Source: Mariprofundaceae bacterium
GTDB lineage: Bacteria > Pseudomonadota > Zetaproteobacteria > Mariprofundales > Mariprofundaceae
Length of the DNA: 32,997 nucleotides
Assembly: GCA_027035825.1 (NCBI GenBank)
Contig: JALVTX010000173.1
Location: forward strand, 1 to 32,997
Direction of reading: 5' to 3'
A program made the position numbers and the translations under genes. Below are positions 1 to 7,426 of this stretch, in pieces. The notes under the pieces were generated by a model. It made no database searches. It was not told where the DNA came from and saw only the letters and a program-made list of their open reading frames with translations. Position 1 is the stretch's first letter, and every line of letters begins with the position of its first letter.

Positions 1-83
1 CCCCGCCAGGTGAACAGCGTCCAGGCGCTCCAGGCGCTCACCACGGCGAGCAGCGTCAGCGTCAGTCCAAGCCAGATGTTCAT
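1..83 (-). CDS. Small membrane protein, partial (cut by window edge)
   Basis: The ATG at 83-81 overlaps the stop codon of the upstream zinc-ribbon gene in an ATGA arrangement, which points to translational coupling in the leftward early operon. The 27 visible codons encode a very hydrophobic, Trp/Leu-rich stretch that looks like one transmembrane helix starting at residue 3. The gene runs off the window, so length and function cannot be given. No family is recognised. Confidence 0.6.
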   Translation of the reverse strand, partial: MNIWLGLTLTLLAVVSAWSAWTLFTWR

Positions 84-340
84 GCCTGCCTCCCTTCGGG
101 CGCGATTCGGATGGTCGGGTTGCCGGCGGCGTCCCGGGCCACCCGCACGCGCCCGCGCAGGTCGCATCCGCCAGTCAACCGCCTGTAAATGGATGCCAGC
201 ATTCGCGCGCTGGCCCGGTTCGGAACGGTGGTGGGCGTCAGCGCGAGCCGCCCGTCGCGGCAGCTCGCGCACTCGCCGTCCACCAGGTGGTGATCCACCA
301 CCCCGCACAGGTCGCAGCGTCCGATCTTCTCCGTCGCCAT
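80..340 (-). CDS. Small zinc-ribbon-like phage early protein
   Basis: An 86-residue protein with an N-terminal CxxC pair (C9, C12), two histidines (H17, H18) and a second CxxC pair (C24, C27), a layout suited to binding one zinc ion. The C-terminal half is basic and has no motif I recognise. It starts one base after the stop of the MuB-like ATPase gene and its own stop overlaps the next start. It therefore belongs to the leftward early operon. DNA or protein binding is plausible by analogy with other phage zinc ribbons, but this is inference. Confidence 0.7.
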   Translation of the reverse strand: MATEKIGRCDLCGVVDHHLVDGECASCRDGRLALTPTTVPNRASARMLASIYRRLTGGCDLRGRVRVARDAAGNPTIRIAPEGRQA

Positions 341-341
341 G

Positions 342-1583
342 TCACACCGCCTCGATGATCTCGGGCGTCACCATCGGCGCGCCGATCTGCGCCGCCTGGT
401 TCAGCGCCTTGGCCAGCAGGTTGTTGATGTAGAGGGGATAGACGGCGCTCCAGCCCTGGCGGGTGGTGAGCCTGGCCATCACGGCATCCACGCAGCCATC
501 GGCCAGCACCTCGTCCACCCGCTTGCCCACGCGCTCGAACTTCAGCCGGATGTAGCCGTCGCACTCGTCCCGGCCGAGCGGGTCCAGCGTCGCGATGAGG
601 CAGCGCAGGATCACCTCCCGCATCTCCGGATGTGTCTGGCGATTCAGCCGCGCGGCCAGCTCCTGCTGGCCCACCAGCACGATGCCCAGCACCTTGCGGT
701 AGCCGTCCTCGATCTCCCACAGCCGCTTGAGCTGCTTCATGGTCGGCACACTCAGATCGTGCGCCTCCTCGATGACCAGCACGTGCCGCATGCCGGCGCG
801 GCTGCTCTCCAGCAGCATGCGCTGCACCTGGCGCGCCTTGGCCTCGCGCGTGCGGCGGATGCGCGCATCCGGATCCATATCCATGATGATGGCGTCGAGG
901 ATGTGATCACTGGTCAGCTGCCCCTTATTGATTGTCTGCGGCAGCACCACGCGCACATCGCCCTCGGCGTTCAGGTCGGCGATGAGCTTCCGGCGCATGA
1001 TGGACTTGCCGGCTCCGCACTCGCCAACCACGGCCACGAAGCCGCCGTTGCGCGCCGCGTCCATCATCGCCGCGTGGGCGTAGGTGTGGCTCTGGCTCAT
1101 GAACACGTCCCGGTCGTCCTGCACGTCGTCCAGGAACGGGTTCCGGAACAGCTTGAAATGTTTCATCGTCGTGGGTGTCAGCATCTCGGCCTCCTTCAGG
1201 GTTTCGGAAATGGGGTCATCGGCGCGCCGGCGCTCGGCCTTGCGCAGCCGCTTGTGAATGGGAACCACCGTGCCCTCCGGCACGAACTCCCAGATCGTGG
1301 CGATCTCCGGCTCGGGCACGCCCCGCTCGCGCAGGAACGCTTCCACCTGGTCTCGGAAGTCCGGGCAGCGCGCCTCGGGGATCAGGCCCCGGTTGCAGCA
1401 CTGGTAGATGGATGCCCGGCTCACCGGGTCGCCATGCTTGTTGATGACGGCGCGGGCCAGCTCGGCGGCCTCGATGCCATGCTTGTGCAGGGTCAGCTTC
1501 AGGCGAATCGGCATCAGTCGATCCCCCAGGTTCGTCCAGGAGATGCCTCCCGGGTGAACGGATGGCTTGCGTTGTGGGTGCAT
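342..1583 (-). CDS. MuB-like AAA+ transposition ATPase
   Basis: A 413-residue AAA+ ATPase of the MuB/TniB/ExeA type. Walker A GECGAGKS is at residues 187-194, Walker B VLVIEEAH at 268-275, and a sensor-1-like strand IVLVGQQEL at 301-309. Residues 30-90 resemble a small HTH domain, as at the N-terminus of MuB. In Mu, this protein binds target DNA as an ATP-dependent filament, activates the transposase and gives target immunity. It follows the transposase gene by about 20 bp in the Mu order A then B. The first ATG has an AGGAGG nine bases upstream and is preferred over an internal Met24. It is longer than MuB (312 residues) because of an extended N-terminus. Confidence 0.9.
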   Translation of the reverse strand: MHPQRKPSVHPGGISWTNLGDRLMPIRLKLTLHKHGIEAAELARAVINKHGDPVSRASIYQCCNRGLIPEARCPDFRDQVEAFLRERGVPEPEIATIWEFVPEGTVVPIHKRLRKAERRRADDPISETLKEAEMLTPTTMKHFKLFRNPFLDDVQDDRDVFMSQSHTYAHAAMMDAARNGGFVAVVGECGAGKSIMRRKLIADLNAEGDVRVVLPQTINKGQLTSDHILDAIIMDMDPDARIRRTREAKARQVQRMLLESSRAGMRHVLVIEEAHDLSVPTMKQLKRLWEIEDGYRKVLGIVLVGQQELAARLNRQTHPEMREVILRCLIATLDPLGRDECDGYIRLKFERVGKRVDEVLADGCVDAVMARLTTRQGWSAVYPLYINNLLAKALNQAAQIGAPMVTPEIIEAV

Positions 1584-1602
1584 TGCATACGTCCTCCTTT
1601 GT

Positions 1603-3330
1603 TCAGACCGCGCGCAGGCGGTCCTTGGTCACGCGCCGGTTCACCCAGGCCTCGATCTCGGCCTCGGTCATGCCGTTCGCGTATTCGGTTCTGATTTTTT
1701 GGTTCTCTTCGGTCGCCAGCGGCCGGCCCAGGCGCTGGGCGATGCGGATCAGCGCCTTCGTGATGGGGATCGGCGCGGCCTCGGCCGGCGCCGCCGCGAT
1801 CGGCAGCTCGGTGCCCGGCCGGTTCATGTAGGCCGGCGGGGTGTATTCCTTCGCAGCCTTGAAAGCATCGACGCCGGCAAAGGGCTTGTCGCGGCGCTTG
1901 CGGGCATTTTCAGCCTCGCGGTCGCTATCGGCGCCGTAGGCCATGCGGGTGAATTCGCGGGCGTGACGCATCGCATCCGTATGGGGCGCTTGTGCCCACT
2001 CCTCGCCGATGGGGATGGCGTCGGCGGCAAACCCGCCCTGGATTCCGGGCAGGCGCTCCACGGCGCGCACCTCGATCCACGGCTCGTCCGGAGATACCCG
2101 AACCTGTACGACATCATCGGCAAACACGTTGCGCCGCACCTCGACTTTCATGCGCGTATGCACGCCAGGAACTACGTCATACAAGCGGTATTGCTTGCCC
2201 TCGAATCGGATGGAGTAGTCGCCGCGAACGGGCGTCTTGCGAGACTTCCGATTGGCTAGGTCGAGCAACTGCCGGTGCGTCGCCCGGATTTCCCTCAGAT
2301 CTTCCTTGCGGATGGTCTGCCACAGCCCAAACCGGGTCATGCCGGTGCGTTCCAGGATGCGTTCGGAGTTGAGCTTGATGCATTCAAGCTCGGCCAGCTC
2401 GTTCAGCTCCTCGATGGTGCGTGCTGGACTGACGCGCAACTTGGACTCAATCCGCGTTTCGATGATCCTCTGGGTGGCCTCGACCTGGCCATTGGCATTC
2501 GCCTTGCCGGCCCTGTGATCCTCGATCCTCACGCCCAAGGCGTCGCAGAATTCCAGGAACCCCTGATCCCGGTGGGCGCCGGCCTTGTCCACCATCAGGA
2601 TTTTCGGAACGCCGTGGAACGGGTTGCCGTTGTCCTTCCGTCGCCAGGCGTGGGCCAGGAAATCGATGGCCATGCGCGCGCTTTCGCCCGGCTCGTAGTA
2701 ATACCTCAGGTAAATCGTGCCAGAGAAATGATCAGTGAGCACGGCACGGATCAGCTTTGGCTTGCCCCGTTCCACCGCGTCGGCCAGTTGATCCGGCTTG
2801 TTCTTGTAAGCGCCGCGAACCATGTCGCGCTCTCCAAGACCCTTTCGATCCAGGTACCATTGAATGCCAACGGAATAGTCGAGCTGATGTGTATGATTTG
2901 GGTGCGACGATTTGAGATTGACATGCGGCTCCTGGGCCAGCAGGGCGCGCTTGTCGGCCTGCATCCTGCGCAGGTGCCGGTTCAGTGTCGAAGGCTTGAG
3001 CACACCCCTCGGGATGAGGCCATTGGCCTCGGCAATTTCGATGGCGACATCGGCTGGCATCACGATGCGCCCGGTCATCCGATGGCTGGTGAACATCAAC
3101 GCAGCCACACGCTTGATGTCATCCTCTGTGATACCATCCAGGCGAATGCGCCCGGCATCTTCGCGGCGCTTGCGGCCTGTCTTGTAAAGCCCCTCCTTTT
3201 TCAGCCAGCGATACAGCGTCGGAACGCTGATGCCAAGCCGCTCGGCAAAATGCCGGGCGATCTCGCCACGCTCCCGGTAGGGCGTGAATTCCAGGGCTCG
3301 CGCGGCCTCGGCCAGTATCTCCTCGCGCAT
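1603..3330 (-). CDS. MuA-like DDE transposase
   Basis: A 575-residue integrase-core transposase. An N-terminal HTH region (about residues 20-50, containing VPTLYRWLKKEGLY) precedes an rve catalytic core. The likely catalytic residues are D151 (in HQLDYS), D248 (in LMVDKAG) and E284 (in QVEATQ). A C-terminal beta-barrel (about 360-420) and a basic tail follow. It would cut the prophage ends and join them to target DNA. There are exactly 35 residues between D248 and E284, closer to TnsB and retroviral integrases than to MuA, whose gap is larger. The ATG overlaps the preceding stop as TAATG. The fold and the MuB-like neighbour make the assignment secure. Confidence 0.93.
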   Translation of the reverse strand: MREEILAEAARALEFTPYRERGEIARHFAERLGISVPTLYRWLKKEGLYKTGRKRREDAGRIRLDGITEDDIKRVAALMFTSHRMTGRIVMPADVAIEIAEANGLIPRGVLKPSTLNRHLRRMQADKRALLAQEPHVNLKSSHPNHTHQLDYSVGIQWYLDRKGLGERDMVRGAYKNKPDQLADAVERGKPKLIRAVLTDHFSGTIYLRYYYEPGESARMAIDFLAHAWRRKDNGNPFHGVPKILMVDKAGAHRDQGFLEFCDALGVRIEDHRAGKANANGQVEATQRIIETRIESKLRVSPARTIEELNELAELECIKLNSERILERTGMTRFGLWQTIRKEDLREIRATHRQLLDLANRKSRKTPVRGDYSIRFEGKQYRLYDVVPGVHTRMKVEVRRNVFADDVVQVRVSPDEPWIEVRAVERLPGIQGGFAADAIPIGEEWAQAPHTDAMRHAREFTRMAYGADSDREAENARKRRDKPFAGVDAFKAAKEYTPPAYMNRPGTELPIAAAPAEAAPIPITKALIRIAQRLGRPLATEENQKIRTEYANGMTEAEIEAWVNRRVTKDRLRAV

Positions 3331-4250
3331 TACTGGATGTCCGTCGGCGCGCCCGGCAATGCCGCCAGATCGATTTCCGCGTCAGAAGCCATCGAGGCCA
3401 TCGTCTGCGCGAACTGGTGCTCTTGGCCCGTGGCATACACGGCCGAAAGCATCATGGCCACTTCGTCGCGCAAGGTCTCCACGGCGGCGCGCAGCGCGAA
3501 CCATTCCGCGCGCTCCACGCCGTCCCGGCGCTCCATGTCCATGATGCGGGCCTTGAGCTGCATCATGCCGGCCACGGCATCCAGCTTCTCGCGCTCGATC
3601 TCGGCCAGAACGCCTGGCGTCGCCACCTCCGGAACACCGCCCTTCAGCCGCTCCAGCTCGGTGGCCAGGTCGTCGATGTGCTGGTTCTTCTCGGCCAGCA
3701 GCTTTTCCTTCACCTCCACGTCGGCTTCCATCTTCCGGAGCCGCTCGCGCAGGTCGCGGGCGGTCATCCGCTCGGCCTCGTCCAGCGTCAGCCCCAGCAC
3801 GTCCTCGCCGGCCTCCAGCTTGTCCAGCGATTCGTCGTCCAGCATTTCGGCGATGGCGTAGAGCTTGCTCCGGCCCAGCTTCAGCAGCCGATCGGAGCGA
3901 TCCGAAAACTTGCGCGCGGCAAGCATCAGGCGCTGTGCGGTTCGCGCCGGGATGCCACGCTCGCTCAGGCCCTCCTCGAACTCGCCATGCGGCAGGCTTT
4001 CCTTGAGCTTGATGAACGCGCGGCCCACTTCGATCATCGAGACGCATGCCTGCGTCATCGCGTGCTCGGCGAGCATCCACAGCGCCTTCGGATCGTCCGG
4101 CAGGTCTCCGGTCAGCCGGTCGAGCAACGCTCCACGAGCAGCGTCCTGTATCCGCTCTGCATCAGCCCTGGCAACGATGTCCTCGGCCTGCCCGGCGATG
4201 CGCTCGGCGTCGGCTTGTTCAATCGGGTCGATGTCCTTGATGTTGCTCAT
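3330..4250 (-). CDS. DUF3102-like coiled-coil phage early protein
   Basis: A 306-residue acidic protein. Residues 60-130 have the look of DUF3102: a growth segment with FIKLKESLPHGEF followed by GIPARTAQRLMLAARKF. Residues about 150-220 are heptad-rich and probably form a coiled coil (DEAERMTARDLRERLRKMEA region). It lies between a winged-helix regulator and the transposase, with one-base overlaps on both sides, so it is co-translated with the transposition genes. Proteins of this type recur in Mu-like early regions, but their role is not established. A DNA-binding or partition-like accessory role is inference only. Confidence 0.75.
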   Translation of the reverse strand: MSNIKDIDPIEQADAERIAGQAEDIVARADAERIQDAARGALLDRLTGDLPDDPKALWMLAEHAMTQACVSMIEVGRAFIKLKESLPHGEFEEGLSERGIPARTAQRLMLAARKFSDRSDRLLKLGRSKLYAIAEMLDDESLDKLEAGEDVLGLTLDEAERMTARDLRERLRKMEADVEVKEKLLAEKNQHIDDLATELERLKGGVPEVATPGVLAEIEREKLDAVAGMMQLKARIMDMERRDGVERAEWFALRAAVETLRDEVAMMLSAVYATGQEHQFAQTMASMASDAEIDLAALPGAPTDIQ

Positions 4251-4618
4251 CAGTAGATGCTCCTCGTGTAGTTGGTTGCCTGGTCGTCAAACTTGCTGCG
4301 CGCGCGTTGGATGCCGTGCTGCACGGCGACGGCGATGTTGGTGATGCGTCGGGGCGCCAGCCGGTAGAGCCCGTCCGGCGTCTTCTCCACCCAGCCGGCG
4401 GCGATGCCGTTGCGGAGAAACCGCGTGGCCTCTGGCGCGGAAATCCCCAGCGCCCGGGCAATCTCGCTATTGCGCAGCGGCTCGAATTCGTGCCCGGCCA
4501 GCAGCTCGATGAGCTGGCAGAAGCGCAGAATCTGCCGGGATGGTCTGGCAGTATTGCCGCCATCCACGTTCACGGAGGCATCCACCATGTCTGATACTTC
4601 TTGCCGGCTTGTGCTCAT
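4250..4618 (-). CDS. IclR-type winged-helix regulator
   Basis: A 122-residue protein whose residues about 35-85 form an IclR-like winged helix: ILRFCQLIELLAG, then an HTH with NSEIARALGISAPEATRFL and a wing ending in DGLYRLAPR. It has no effector-binding domain, so it is half the size of a normal IclR regulator. The ATG at 4618 is preceded by GGAGGAGGG and overlaps the upstream stop; a longer GTG start at 4684 exists but lacks such a site. In Mu-like phages this position often holds a small regulator of the early operon. The binding target is unknown. Confidence 0.78.
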   Translation of the reverse strand: MSTSRQEVSDMVDASVNVDGGNTARPSRQILRFCQLIELLAGHEFEPLRNSEIARALGISAPEATRFLRNGIAAGWVEKTPDGLYRLAPRRITNIAVAVQHGIQRARSKFDDQATNYTRSIY

Positions 4619-4872
4619 TTCCCTCCTCCTTTCGATCGACAGTCCGCCCGATCTCGTGCAGAAATTGCAGACGACTCTTTCCACCCTTGAAAAATGCGGC
4701 GTCGCAACCTCCGAAGAATTCGAAGAGGCCAGAGACCTGCTCGCCGGTGTTGCTCGCGCTCAAATGGTGATTCGTTCGAGCTGAACAGCGGCTTCAAAGC
4801 GTCCGCGATCCGCTCCATCTGTTCCCGGCTCAGGCTGCTTGAATCGACGGATCGGATTTTGAGTTCAATCAC
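4615..4872 (-). CDS. Small hypothetical early protein
   Basis: An 85-codon ORF starting at a GTG that overlaps the stop of the CII-like gene, with GAGGAG just upstream, and ending in an ATGA overlap with the winged-helix gene. The first 40 residues look like ordinary protein. The rest is abnormally arginine-rich and reads like an off-frame translation, while the +1 frame over 4760-4620 looks more natural. Either a frameshift has damaged the gene or its C-terminus is simply unconstrained. No family is recognised. Confidence 0.5.
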   Translation of the reverse strand: MIELKIRSVDSSSLSREQMERIADALKPLFSSNESPFEREQHRRAGLWPLRILRRLRRRIFQGWKESSAISARDRADCRSKGGGK

Positions 4873-5327
4873 AACCCCAGCTCCTCCTGTTTCGTTCCGT
4901 GGTCCACGGCGCGCCGTCCGCGCGCCAGCATGCCGATGGCCTCGTCAATGGCCTTGCGCGCGGCGCCCGCGTCCAGTTCGCCGTCGAAGAATTTCGTCAG
5001 CGCCGCCACCGCCTCGGCCTGCGCCTTCTGAAGTCGCGCCAGCTCGTCCGGCTTCATCCGCCCCACGCGCTTCGGGATCTTGTAGAGCGCGAAGCCGCAG
5101 CGGCTTGCGATGTGGTGTAGTGGGCCAAAATCGTTCTGCGCCAACATGGCAGGAATAAGACGGGTAACCGGAAAATTGGCGTCATCACAAGGATTGGCCG
5201 CCCTATAGAGGCTGGATTGCGACCAGCCCAAGCGGTCAGCCAATTCAGTGATCTTGAGATCACCGCAAAGCACCAGGCGGTGGATCGCTTCCTGGAGCGT
5301 GGCCGGGGTGGACTTTCTCACCGCCAT
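4869..5327 (-). CDS. CII-like phage regulatory protein (Phage_CP76 type)
   Basis: A 152-residue protein that resembles the phage regulatory protein CII/CP76 family. Residues 9-45 hold an HTH with LKITELADRLGWSQSSLYRAANP, followed by a helical segment with LHHIASRCGFALYKIP. The C-terminal half (about 95-150) is alanine-rich and helical and may oligomerise. The ATG is preceded by GGGAGGGG at five bases. It heads the run of overlapping genes that leads to the transposase, so it may regulate that run. It is shorter than the P2-type CII proteins only slightly. The exact operator is not visible. Confidence 0.75.
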   Translation of the reverse strand: MAVRKSTPATLQEAIHRLVLCGDLKITELADRLGWSQSSLYRAANPCDDANFPVTRLIPAMLAQNDFGPLHHIASRCGFALYKIPKRVGRMKPDELARLQKAQAEAVAALTKFFDGELDAGAARKAIDEAIGMLARGRRAVDHGTKQEELGL

Positions 5328-5377
5328 TCCACCCCTCCCGCGAGGGCCGCGTGGAAACGCGCCTTGTTATTGTAATT

Positions 5378-5390
5378 GCAACGCGGTTGC
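5378..5390. promoter_or_regulatory. Inverted repeat between divergent ORFs
   Basis: A perfect 5-bp inverted repeat GCAAC-gcg-GTTGC lies about 50 bp upstream of the CII-like gene (minus strand) and 20 bp upstream of the plus-strand ORF starting at 5411. The adjoining stretch is locally AT-rich (TTGTTATTGTAATTG). It could be an operator for one of the nearby HTH proteins. No clear -10/-35 pair could be assigned. Confidence 0.35.
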
Positions 5391-5410
5391 GCCATGCCTA
5401 AGCTGTCGGC

Positions 5411-6013
5411 ATGGAGATCAAGCCATTCGTTGATTCGGTTGGTCTGCGATGCTTTCGCACCGAGATGTGCGGAGTGCATGTGCTCCCTGCCGTGCCCGAG
5501 ACTTGGACGTGCCCCGATTGCGGGTTTCATGCGGAGCTTGGGCCATTGGCGGCCGCCGCGCGGCAAATCACACTCGGCATCCACGCGGCCGCCGCTGTCG
5601 GCATCGATGCGCGCGGCATGGGGCTGGAGGATTTCGAGGGCGCGAAAAACCATCATGTGCTTGCCGCCATGCAGGGGCCGATGTCCGCGTGGGATGCGCC
5701 AGACACACGTATCACCAGATTGTCGAGCCGCTGGGAGAAAATGGATGCATGGCTGCAAGAGCGCGAACCCCTGCCGACTGATTGCGACGGACGCCATCTC
5801 TTCTCGGATCCCTTCACGCATCCGCTGCGGCCACTACTCGGCGAAGAATCTCCGGCACTGGTGCATCTGGCGCCGATCTGCGCTGGTCTGCGTACATGGA
5901 ATACAGCCGTGACATGGGCGAAGTCCAACGGGATCCTTGCATGGCCGGTGCTTGACGATCCTGTTCTAGCCGCTCTGTGGCGGTCAGAACCAGAGAGCGC
6001 GTCTCATGCGTGA
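5411..6013 (+). CDS. Hypothetical zinc-ribbon-containing protein, counter-oriented
   Basis: A 200-residue ORF on the strand opposite to the early operon. It carries four cysteines near its start (C14, C20, C34, C37), with WTCPDCG at 32-38 resembling a zinc ribbon. Codon third positions are GC-rich over the first two thirds, as expected for a real gene here. There is no convincing Shine-Dalgarno sequence before the ATG. Its last 200 bp overlap tail-to-tail with a minus-strand ORF (5814-6212) that does have one. I do not recognise the family. It may be cargo or a lysogenic gene. Confidence 0.5.
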   Translation: MEIKPFVDSVGLRCFRTEMCGVHVLPAVPETWTCPDCGFHAELGPLAAAARQITLGIHAAAAVGIDARGMGLEDFEGAKNHHVLAAMQGPMSAWDAPDTRITRLSSRWEKMDAWLQEREPLPTDCDGRHLFSDPFTHPLRPLLGEESPALVHLAPICAGLRTWNTAVTWAKSNGILAWPVLDDPVLAALWRSEPESASHA

Positions 6014-6212
6014 ATGCGTCTTTCAGGATGTCCTGCGCGCTTTTGTGGCCGCGCCCCTTGCGGAAGTATTCCTCGAACGTGACGAGCCAGTGCCGGAAGC
6101 ATTGGTCGGGCGTCATCAGCATGGCCTTCCCGGGATGGTCAGCCTTCCAGTGCTCAACTTGCCGATCGATGGCGCGAACCATCGCGGGCGTGATGAGATG
6201 TCGAATGCTCAT
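5814..6212 (-). CDS. Hypothetical early protein
   Basis: A 132-residue ORF whose ATG at 6212 is preceded by AAGGAGGAG at ideal spacing, the best start signal in this part of the window. The first 90 residues look like real protein (ITPAMVRAIDRQVEHWKAD, then CFRHWLVTFEEYF). It lies in the correct direction for the early operon. It overlaps the 3' end of the plus-strand ORF 5411-6013 by 200 bp and begins two bases into the plus-strand ORF at 6211. No domain is recognised. Confidence 0.55.
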   Translation of the reverse strand: MSIRHLITPAMVRAIDRQVEHWKADHPGKAMLMTPDQCFRHWLVTFEEYFRKGRGHKSAQDILKDAFTHETRSLVLTATERLEQDRQAPAMQGSRWTSPMSRLYSMYADQRRSAPDAPVPEILRRVVAAADA

Positions 6213-6723
6213 GGGTGCTCCTCCTTGGGGGTGGGATGTGCCTGTTGATTTGCTTGGGCGCTTTGTCGAACAGGCGACGGGAAGGTCGCTTGACGACCTC
6301 AGACCGGTTCCGGTGTCTCCAGATGAATGCATGGAAATCCTCTGGCCATTGAACGACGTGTTCCGCGCACACCTGAAAGCATTTGAATCCCTGCCATATG
6401 ACCCGGCGAAGGAAGTGCAGGCCGACTTCGCCATCGAGCGTTTCGCGCTCGGCGATGGCGCGCGGGAATGGGAAGACCTGCCACCGGAGGTGTGGCGCGT
6501 GCTGTATGAGCGGCACAAGCAATTCCTGATGCTTGCCAGCGCCTTCAAGGCGCGCGGCGAACCGGTCATTTGCTCGCTCCCGGATGCGCTGCCCGAGGAT
6601 GCCAGGCTGCCCGCGCTAATGATTTTCGGGCTGTATCGAATGCAGCTCCCGTTTCCACCAGGCGGTCGATCTCCCGGCCCAGACGCCGGATCACGGGGGT
6701 CGGCGTCTGGCGGGCAACCATGA
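6211..6723 (+). CDS. Hypothetical protein, counter-oriented
   Basis: A 170-residue ORF that reads as a real protein up to about residue 150: it has balanced composition (VDLLGRFVEQATGRSLDDL, ADFAIERFALGDGAREWEDL), and all other frames here are Ser/Arg-rich shadows. The ATG at 6211 has only a weak GATGAG upstream; a GTG at 6238 after GGGGGTGGG is an alternative. It is transcribed against the early operon and overlaps the 3' end of the minus ORF 6566-6766. No family is recognised. Confidence 0.6.
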   Translation: MGAPPWGWDVPVDLLGRFVEQATGRSLDDLRPVPVSPDECMEILWPLNDVFRAHLKAFESLPYDPAKEVQADFAIERFALGDGAREWEDLPPEVWRVLYERHKQFLMLASAFKARGEPVICSLPDALPEDARLPALMIFGLYRMQLPFPPGGRSPGPDAGSRGSASGGQP

Positions 6724-6766
6724 GAGCGCGCCGATGATGACGATGGATAAGGTCCGCCCAACTCAC
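6566..6766 (-). CDS. Small basic protein coupled to the Ner-like gene
   Basis: A 66-codon ORF starting at a GTG that overlaps the stop of the Ner-like gene (GTGA). It is rich in Arg and His, with LGREIDRLVETGAAFDTARK as the most protein-like part. Its final 158 bp overlap the plus-strand ORF 6211-6723. The coupling supports it, while the composition and the antisense overlap weaken it. Function unknown. Confidence 0.38.
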   Translation of the reverse strand: MSWADLIHRHHRRALMVARQTPTPVIRRLGREIDRLVETGAAFDTARKSLARAAWHPRAAHPGASK

Positions 6767-7005
6767 AGCTTGAACCCCGCGCGCTTCACGATGCGCCCGC
6801 TGGCCCGGCGGTATATCTCATCCGGCCAGATGGCCTCCACGTCCCGCCCCAGCGCCTTGGCCACCGCCTCGCGGATGCGACGGGTGGTGCGGCGGCCGTT
6901 GATGACATGGCTCACGAGATCCCGGCTGCAACCAATCACCTCCGCGATCTCGGCCTGCGAGATGCCGCGCAAGAGCAGGGCGGCCTTGATCTCCGCCGGG
7001 GTCAT
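6763..7005 (-). CDS. Ner-like DNA-binding protein (copy 1)
   Basis: An 80-residue protein of the Ner (Nlp) family. It opens with TPAEIKAALLLRGISQAEIA and continues through an HTH (CSRDLVSHVINGRRTTRRIREA) to a family-typical end with AIWPDEIYRR, comparable to the HPSEIWPSRY of Mu Ner as I recall it. Ner shuts down early and repressor transcription after the phage commits. The start was chosen by alignment with the paralogue at 7813-8070; an in-frame ATG at 7035 would add ten residues and lies inside an operator-like repeat. Neither start has a well-spaced Shine-Dalgarno. It heads the leftward early operon and diverges from the XRE repressor gene. Confidence 0.8.
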   Translation of the reverse strand: MTPAEIKAALLLRGISQAEIAEVIGCSRDLVSHVINGRRTTRRIREAVAKALGRDVEAIWPDEIYRRASGRIVKRAGFKL

Positions 7006-7026
7006 GCCTCTTTTTTTGTCGCCGTT

Positions 7027-7096
7027 TGTCAACATGACGCGAACATTAGTTGCCATTCGGAAACATGTCAAGAGGGGTTGTTGACGTATGTCAACA
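7027..7096. promoter_or_regulatory. Switch operator region with three GTCAACA elements
   Basis: The heptamer GTCAACA occurs at 7028-7034 and 7090-7096 on the plus strand and at 7079-7085 on the minus strand. The last two form a perfect inverted repeat GTTGAC-gtat-GTCAAC (7080-7095) that includes the ATG of the XRE repressor. GTCA-aca-TGAC at 7028-7038 is a further dyad near the Ner-like start. The arrangement suits mutual or self-repression by the flanking HTH proteins. Confidence 0.65.
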
Positions 7097-7426
7097 GGCA
7101 AGCGTCTGCGGGAAGAACGCCGCCGCTTGGGTTATAGCCAAGCCGATTTTGCCGAGGTCGCCGGGGTGAGCCGGGCGGCTCAGATCAAATACGAGAAGGG
7201 CGAGCGGCACCCGGATGCGCGCTACCTGGCCGCAATCGCCGAAGCCGGCGCGGACGTGCTCTATATCCTCACCGGCGAGCGCGCGCCGGCGCCCGCGCTG
7301 TCGCGCGAGGAGGCTGCGCTGCTAGATAACTACCGCCACGCCCCGCCAGAGGGCAAGCAAGCCCTTCAGACAATGGGGACTGCGCTGGCGAAACAGAAGA
7401 ACGAAAAGCGTCATGGCTCTGCCTGA
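7088..7426 (+). CDS. XRE-family phage repressor
   Basis: A 112-residue protein with an N-terminal lambda-repressor-like HTH (residues 5-60; GYSQADFAEVAGVSRAAQIKYEKG carries the recognition helix). A short helical C-terminus (SREEAALLDNYRHAPPEGKQ) may oligomerise. It has no S24 peptidase domain, so RecA-driven self-cleavage is not expected. It diverges from the Ner-like gene across an operator array that includes its own start codon, which suggests autoregulation. It is the best candidate for the lysogenic repressor. The following gene overlaps its end. Confidence 0.85.
   Translation: MSTGKRLREERRRLGYSQADFAEVAGVSRAAQIKYEKGERHPDARYLAAIAEAGADVLYILTGERAPAPALSREEAALLDNYRHAPPEGKQALQTMGTALAKQKNEKRHGSA

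Noticed and set aside
339-1694. 451-codon plus-strand ORF opposite the MuB-like gene
   Set aside because: Its product is His/Leu/Gln-rich with no domain, a mirror of the strongly supported ATPase on the other strand; GC-rich DNA often keeps such antisense frames open.
2275-3861. 528-codon plus-strand ORF opposite the transposase
   Set aside because: It lies antisense to two genes with clear domains and has odd composition (long Ser/Arg run at the end).
5318-5821. 167-codon minus-strand ORF bridging 5814-6212 and the CII-like gene, overlapping both
   Set aside because: The overlaps would suit an operon, but the product is His/Arg-rich, and the plus frame at 5411-6013 with its CPDCG motif looks better. 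Left undecided rather than called.
7011-7017. Run of seven T next to the Ner-like start
   Set aside because: Considered as a terminator or slippage site; no stem precedes it and it falls in the gene's leader.
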